From Roseinatronobacter sp. S2 (lineage in GTDB: Bacteria; Pseudomonadota; Alphaproteobacteria; Rhodobacterales; Rhodobacteraceae): a DNA stretch of 64,000 nucleotides. Positions within the stretch are counted from its first letter, which is position 1, and each line of letters begins with the position of its first letter. The notes below the pieces were generated by a model, which saw nothing but the letters and a program-made list of their open reading frames with translations, was not told the origin of the DNA and ran no database searches. Below, in pieces: positions 60,955 to 64,000 of the stretch. The stretch lies in assembly GCF_029581395.1 (NCBI RefSeq), contig NZ_CP121115.1:62001-126000 (forward strand). The letters run 5' to 3'. The translations under genes were made by a program, and so were the position numbers.

Positions 60955-62066
60955 AGTATTTTGACGCGTATGCGGCACGGTATCAGCCCTATAAGGGCGG
61001 GGATTGGTGCTATGAGGATGGCTGCATCTATCGCGGGTTGCTGATGTTGCATCAGGCCACCGGTCAGGCGCGCTGGCGCGACCACCTGCTGCGGCTGGTT
61101 CTGCCGCAAGTGGCCCCCGATGGCCGTTTGCGCGGCTACCGGATTGATGAATACAATATCGACAACATCCTGTCGGGGCGCATTCTGTTTGCGCTGGACC
61201 GCTGGACAGATGATCCGCGCTGGATGGCTGCGGCAGGGGTGCTGGCACGCCAGCTGGACACCCACCCGCGCACCGAAAGCGGCAATTACTGGCATAAGCT
61301 GCGCTATCCCCATCAGGTCTGGCTGGACGGGCTGTATATGGCCCTGCCGTTCCAGATTGAATATGCGCAGACCACCGGCGATGATGCGCGCCGCCGCGAT
61401 GCGCTGGCGCAGATGGCAAGCGCGCTGGCCGTAACCCTGCGCGATGACGGGCTTTATGCGCATGGCTATGACGCCGCGCGCGTGCAGGAATGGGCCGATC
61501 CCCGCACCGGCCAGTCGCCCAGTATCTGGGCACGCGCCCTTGGCTGGCAAGCGATGGCGCTGGTCGATTGCGCCGAACTGGTCGGGCTGGCGGAATTTGA
61601 AAATGCGGGGCTGCTGGCCCCCCTGCGCGGCTTGCTGGGGCAGGTGATTGGTTGGCAACAATCAGACGGCGGCTGGTTACAGTTGATGACCATGCCTGAA
61701 CTGGCGGAAAACTATACCGAAAGCTCTGCCAGCGCGATGTTTGCCTATGCGATGGCCAGTGCAGCGACCCTCGGGGTGGATGTGCCCGGTCAGGACGACG
61801 CCATCGCGCGTGTGACCGCATTCACGCGGGCGCGTCTGGTGCGCGATGACAGTGGCGCAGTGCAGTTTGGCGGCATTTGTCATGTTGCGGGGCTGGGCGG
61901 GTTTTCAGGTGTCTACCGTGATGGCAGCCCCGAATATTACCTGAGCGAGGAACAGGTCAGCGATGACGCCAAAGGCACCGGCCCGCTGATGATGGCCCAT
62001 GCGCGTGCGCTGCAACTGGCGCAAATGCCATCGCAGCCGGTCCATAGTCTCTCGCCGTCCAGTTAG
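60948..62066 (+). CDS. Glycoside hydrolase family 105/88, unsaturated uronyl hydrolase
   Basis: 372 residues of the alpha6/alpha6-barrel YteR/GH105 family, removing the terminal 4,5-unsaturated uronate from pectic oligosaccharides. HQVWLDGLYMALPF carries the catalytic Asp, and GRALGWQAMALVD-like residues (ARALGWQAMALVD) are conserved. No signal peptide, in keeping with the cytoplasmic GH28. Its product, unsaturated uronate, would feed KduI/KduD. Confidence 0.88.
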   Translation: MLEYFDAYAARYQPYKGGDWCYEDGCIYRGLLMLHQATGQARWRDHLLRLVLPQVAPDGRLRGYRIDEYNIDNILSGRILFALDRWTDDPRWMAAAGVLARQLDTHPRTESGNYWHKLRYPHQVWLDGLYMALPFQIEYAQTTGDDARRRDALAQMASALAVTLRDDGLYAHGYDAARVQEWADPRTGQSPSIWARALGWQAMALVDCAELVGLAEFENAGLLAPLRGLLGQVIGWQQSDGGWLQLMTMPELAENYTESSASAMFAYAMASAATLGVDVPGQDDAIARVTAFTRARLVRDDSGAVQFGGICHVAGLGGFSGVYRDGSPEYYLSEEQVSDDAKGTGPLMMAHARALQLAQMPSQPVHSLSPSS

Positions 62067-62113
62067 GTGACATAAACCTGCATTTTCCTGCCTTATCAGG
62101 AATTATGCGACGG

Positions 62114-62139
62114 CAGGGGGGCGTGCGCCCGCCCCCCTG
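62114..62139. terminator. Bidirectional stem-loop between GH105 and aldehyde dehydrogenase genes
   Basis: Perfect 10-bp stem CAGGGGGGCG...CGCCCCCCTG with a 6-nt loop in the 81 bp gap between convergent genes. The downstream tail is T-rich (TGTTGGTATTATTG) rather than a pure T-run. Confidence 0.65.
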
Positions 62140-62147
62140 TGTTGGTA

Positions 62148-63662
62148 TTATTGCAGATCGTCTGGGCGCAGGGCGGCTGGCAGGTTTTGGTAGCACACCG
62201 GTCGCAGAAAGCGGCGGATGGACAGGGTGCCCACGGATGTGGCGCCGAAATTGGTCGAGGCGGGGTAGGGGCCGCCATGGACCATGCTGTCGGCCACCTC
62301 GACCCCTGTGGGGAACCCATTGGCCAGAATGCGCCCGGCCTTGCGTTCCAGAACCGGCATCAGGCGCTGGCCCAGGCCCGTGTCGCCATCATCCAGATGC
62401 AGGGTGCAGGTCAGCTGGCCTTGCAACGCGCGTGCCAGATCCAGCATCTGCCCCTCATCGCGGGCGCGGATGATCAGGCCAAGGGGACCGAACACCTCCT
62501 CGCCCAAGGCATGGTTGCCCAGCCATGCATCGGCGGTGGTTTCATACAGATACGGCGTGGCTGCGCGCCCGTCGCAGCTGGTGGCCAGCACTTCGCGCAC
62601 GCCCGCGCTGGCAGCCACACGGTCGCGGCCCGCGCGGTAGGCCTCGGCCATGCCATCCGTCAGCATGGTCTGCGCGCCCACGCCCGCCAGCGCACCCTTG
62701 GCGGTCGCGGCAAATTCATCGGCCTGCGGCCCCTCCAGCACCACGGCGATGCCGGGATTGGTGCAGAACTGGCCCGCGCCCATGGTCAGGCTGGCGGCCC
62801 AGCCTTTGGCGATGTCGGCCCCGCGTGCGCCCAGTGCTTTGGGCAGGATGAACATGGGGTTCACGCTGCCCAATTCGCCAAAGAAGGGAATGGGATCAGC
62901 GCGTTGCGCGCACAGATCAAACAGCGCGCGCCCGCCGCCCAGCGATCCGGTGAAGCCCACAGCGCGGATCAGCGGGTGGGTGACCAGTGCCGCGCCAACC
63001 TCGCGGTTGCCGCCTTGTATCAGCGAAAACACGCCCGGATGCAGGCCGCAGGATTTGGCCGCTGCCGTGATCGCATCGCCCACCAATTCGCCGGTGCCCG
63101 GATGGGCGGAATGGCCCTTGACGACAACGGGACAGCCTGCGGCGAGTGCGGCGGCCGTGTCGCCGCCGCCCACCGAAAAGGCCAATGGAAAGTTCGACGC
63201 GCCAAACACCGCCACAGGGCCGATGGGGCGCTGGATCATGTGCAATTCGGGGCGCGGGGCGGGCTGGCGGTCGGGCAGGGCCGCGTCATGGCGGCGGTCC
63301 AGATAATCGCCCTTGCGGATATGCTCTGCAAACAGGCGCAACTGGCCTGTGGTGCGCCCCCGCTCGCCCACCAGCCGCGCTTCCGGCAGGCCGGATTCGG
63401 CGCAGCCCATCGCGGTGATGGCATCGCCGCGCGCGTCAATCTTATCCGCGATGGCGTCCAGAAACGCCGCGCGGTCCGCGCGGGCGGAGTAGCCATAGGT
63501 TTCAAACGCGTCTTCGGCGGCTTTGCAGGCGCGGTCCACCAGATCCGGCGTGCCCACCGCAAATTCATGCGCCGGACCGGACGCCGGAGCAGACGCAAAC
63601 CGCGCCCCATCATCAACCCGTTCACCTGCAATCAAATGCATCCCATGCGGAATATGCGTCAT
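62148..63662 (-). CDS. 2,5-dioxovalerate (alpha-ketoglutarate semialdehyde) dehydrogenase
   Basis: 504-residue aldehyde dehydrogenase of the KGSADH type that uses NADP+ preferentially. Catalytic Cys in GAGQFCTNPG, Glu in ELGSVNP, and NAD-binding FTGSLGGGR are present, and the GASNFPLAFSVGGGDTA block is characteristic of this subgroup. It ends oxidative pentose or uronate pathways at 2-oxoglutarate. ATG 63662 has AAAGG upstream; ATG 63683 has none. Confidence 0.88.
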   Translation of the reverse strand: MTHIPHGMHLIAGERVDDGARFASAPASGPAHEFAVGTPDLVDRACKAAEDAFETYGYSARADRAAFLDAIADKIDARGDAITAMGCAESGLPEARLVGERGRTTGQLRLFAEHIRKGDYLDRRHDAALPDRQPAPRPELHMIQRPIGPVAVFGASNFPLAFSVGGGDTAAALAAGCPVVVKGHSAHPGTGELVGDAITAAAKSCGLHPGVFSLIQGGNREVGAALVTHPLIRAVGFTGSLGGGRALFDLCAQRADPIPFFGELGSVNPMFILPKALGARGADIAKGWAASLTMGAGQFCTNPGIAVVLEGPQADEFAATAKGALAGVGAQTMLTDGMAEAYRAGRDRVAASAGVREVLATSCDGRAATPYLYETTADAWLGNHALGEEVFGPLGLIIRARDEGQMLDLARALQGQLTCTLHLDDGDTGLGQRLMPVLERKAGRILANGFPTGVEVADSMVHGGPYPASTNFGATSVGTLSIRRFLRPVCYQNLPAALRPDDLQ

Positions 63663-63728
63663 ATCAGTGCCTTTCAGTTTCATATATCAGTTGCGCGGCC
63701 AGCCGCGCGAAGGGGGGGACAATTCCAG

Positions 63729-64000
63729 CTATAGCAGGTCGCGCCCCGCAAGATTGCGCATCAACGCGGCTGTGCCGAAAGCCCAGTGTGGTGCTTTTGT
63801 GGAACACATAACAGTGTTGACGAGATTTCCCAACCCCGCTGCGGAAATTGTCACGCGGTCGCCCATATGATGGGTGAAGCCCGCGCCTTTGGCGTCGCGG
63901 TCGGCCACGGGGGCGAACATCGTGCCCAGATACAGCATGAACCCGTCGGGGTATTGATGATGTGCGCCACAGGTTTGCGCGGCCAGATCGGCAGGATCGC
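63729..64000 (-). CDS. Fumarylacetoacetate hydrolase-family protein (C-terminal part)
   Basis: The reverse strand is open from the right edge to a stop at 63729, giving the last 89 residues. YPDGFMLYLGTMFAP, the HHMGDRVTISAAGLGNLVNTV block and the C-terminal FGTAALMRNLA resemble FAH-family sugar-acid dehydratases/hydrolases (AraD1-like L-2-keto-3-deoxyarabonate dehydratase), often next to KGSADH. The N terminus is outside the window. Confidence 0.75.
   Translation of the reverse strand, partial: DPADLAAQTCGAHHQYPDGFMLYLGTMFAPVADRDAKGAGFTHHMGDRVTISAAGLGNLVNTVMCSTKAPHWAFGTAALMRNLAGRDLL

Noticed and set aside
60148..61821. 557-codon reverse frame across GH28 and GH105
   Set aside because: Spans the junction of two well-supported genes on the other strand and has no recognisable domain.
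62139..63734. 531-codon forward frame opposite the aldehyde dehydrogenase
   Set aside because: Antisense to a gene with complete catalytic motifs; low-complexity His/Gln/Arg-rich product typical of shadows.

Overview
The window is a long stretch of alphaproteobacterial chromosome. Its left half (about 1-32,100) is most of a photosynthesis gene cluster in the Rhodobacter order: bchN(partial)-bchF | aerR-ppsR-bchE-bchJ-bchG-pucC-like-bchP-idi | tspO-crtB-crtI | crtA-bchI-bchD-bchO | crtC-crtD | crtE-crtF-bchC-bchX-bchY-bchZ-pufQ-pufB-pufA-pufL-pufM-pufX-dxs. A complete spheroidene-type crt set (A,B,C,D,E,F,I), pufX rather than pufC after pufM, and dxs after pufX point to a Rhodobacterales phototroph of the Rhodobacter/Rhodobaca/Roseinatronobacter kind. 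The lineage call is inference from gene order and PufX. The DNA is GC-rich by eye, with start/stop overlaps (ATGA, TGATG) at most gene junctions.

Control of the cluster can be read directly. Palindromes of the PpsR/CrtJ form TGT-N12-ACA lie before bchF, aerR, bchE, bchG, crtI/crtA, crtD/crtE and bchC, three of them as tandem pairs 6-8 bp apart, plus one inside crtF. The bchE promoter also has a near-consensus FNR-type site overlapping a PpsR site. PpsR and its cobalamin-binding antirepressor AerR/PpaA are encoded in the same cluster.

The middle (32,100-38,930) holds an Lrp/AsnC regulator, an Xre/RES toxin-antitoxin pair of MbcA/MbcT type with a clear operator, and a methylated-amine module: an FMN/FAD/Fe-S demethylase of the N-methylproline or trimethylamine dehydrogenase type plus a non-pyrrolysine MttB-family methyltransferase, with a divergent LysR regulator and a small membrane protein. 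Next come a HisKA_2-type membrane histidine kinase and a LysR-controlled soluble NAD-dependent formate dehydrogenase operon (fdsG-fdsB-fdsA-fdhD-fdsD, 41,403-47,431).

After a convergent junction rich in palindromic repeats and an AbrB-family membrane protein, the right end (48,826-64,000) is a uronate/pectin-oligomer module: GntR regulator, uxaC, kduI, kduD, uxuB-like reductase, AraC regulator, a Tog-like ABC importer, a cytoplasmic GH28, a GH105, a ketoglutarate-semialdehyde dehydrogenase and the end of a fumarylacetoacetate-hydrolase family gene. Together these predict import of oligogalacturonides and their degradation inside the cell.

I saw no tRNA, rRNA, insertion sequence, prophage or CRISPR array. 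Repeats of interest are a GC-rich hairpin element present before bchY and before fdsA, a nested inverted repeat between bchO and crtC that shares 17 nt with the fdsD-abrB junction, and a composite palindrome at that same junction. No single wholly undescribed system stands out; the most unusual points are the bchY start, the missing crtC start codon, the leader ORF of the ABC operon and an atypical Fe-S motif in the demethylase.
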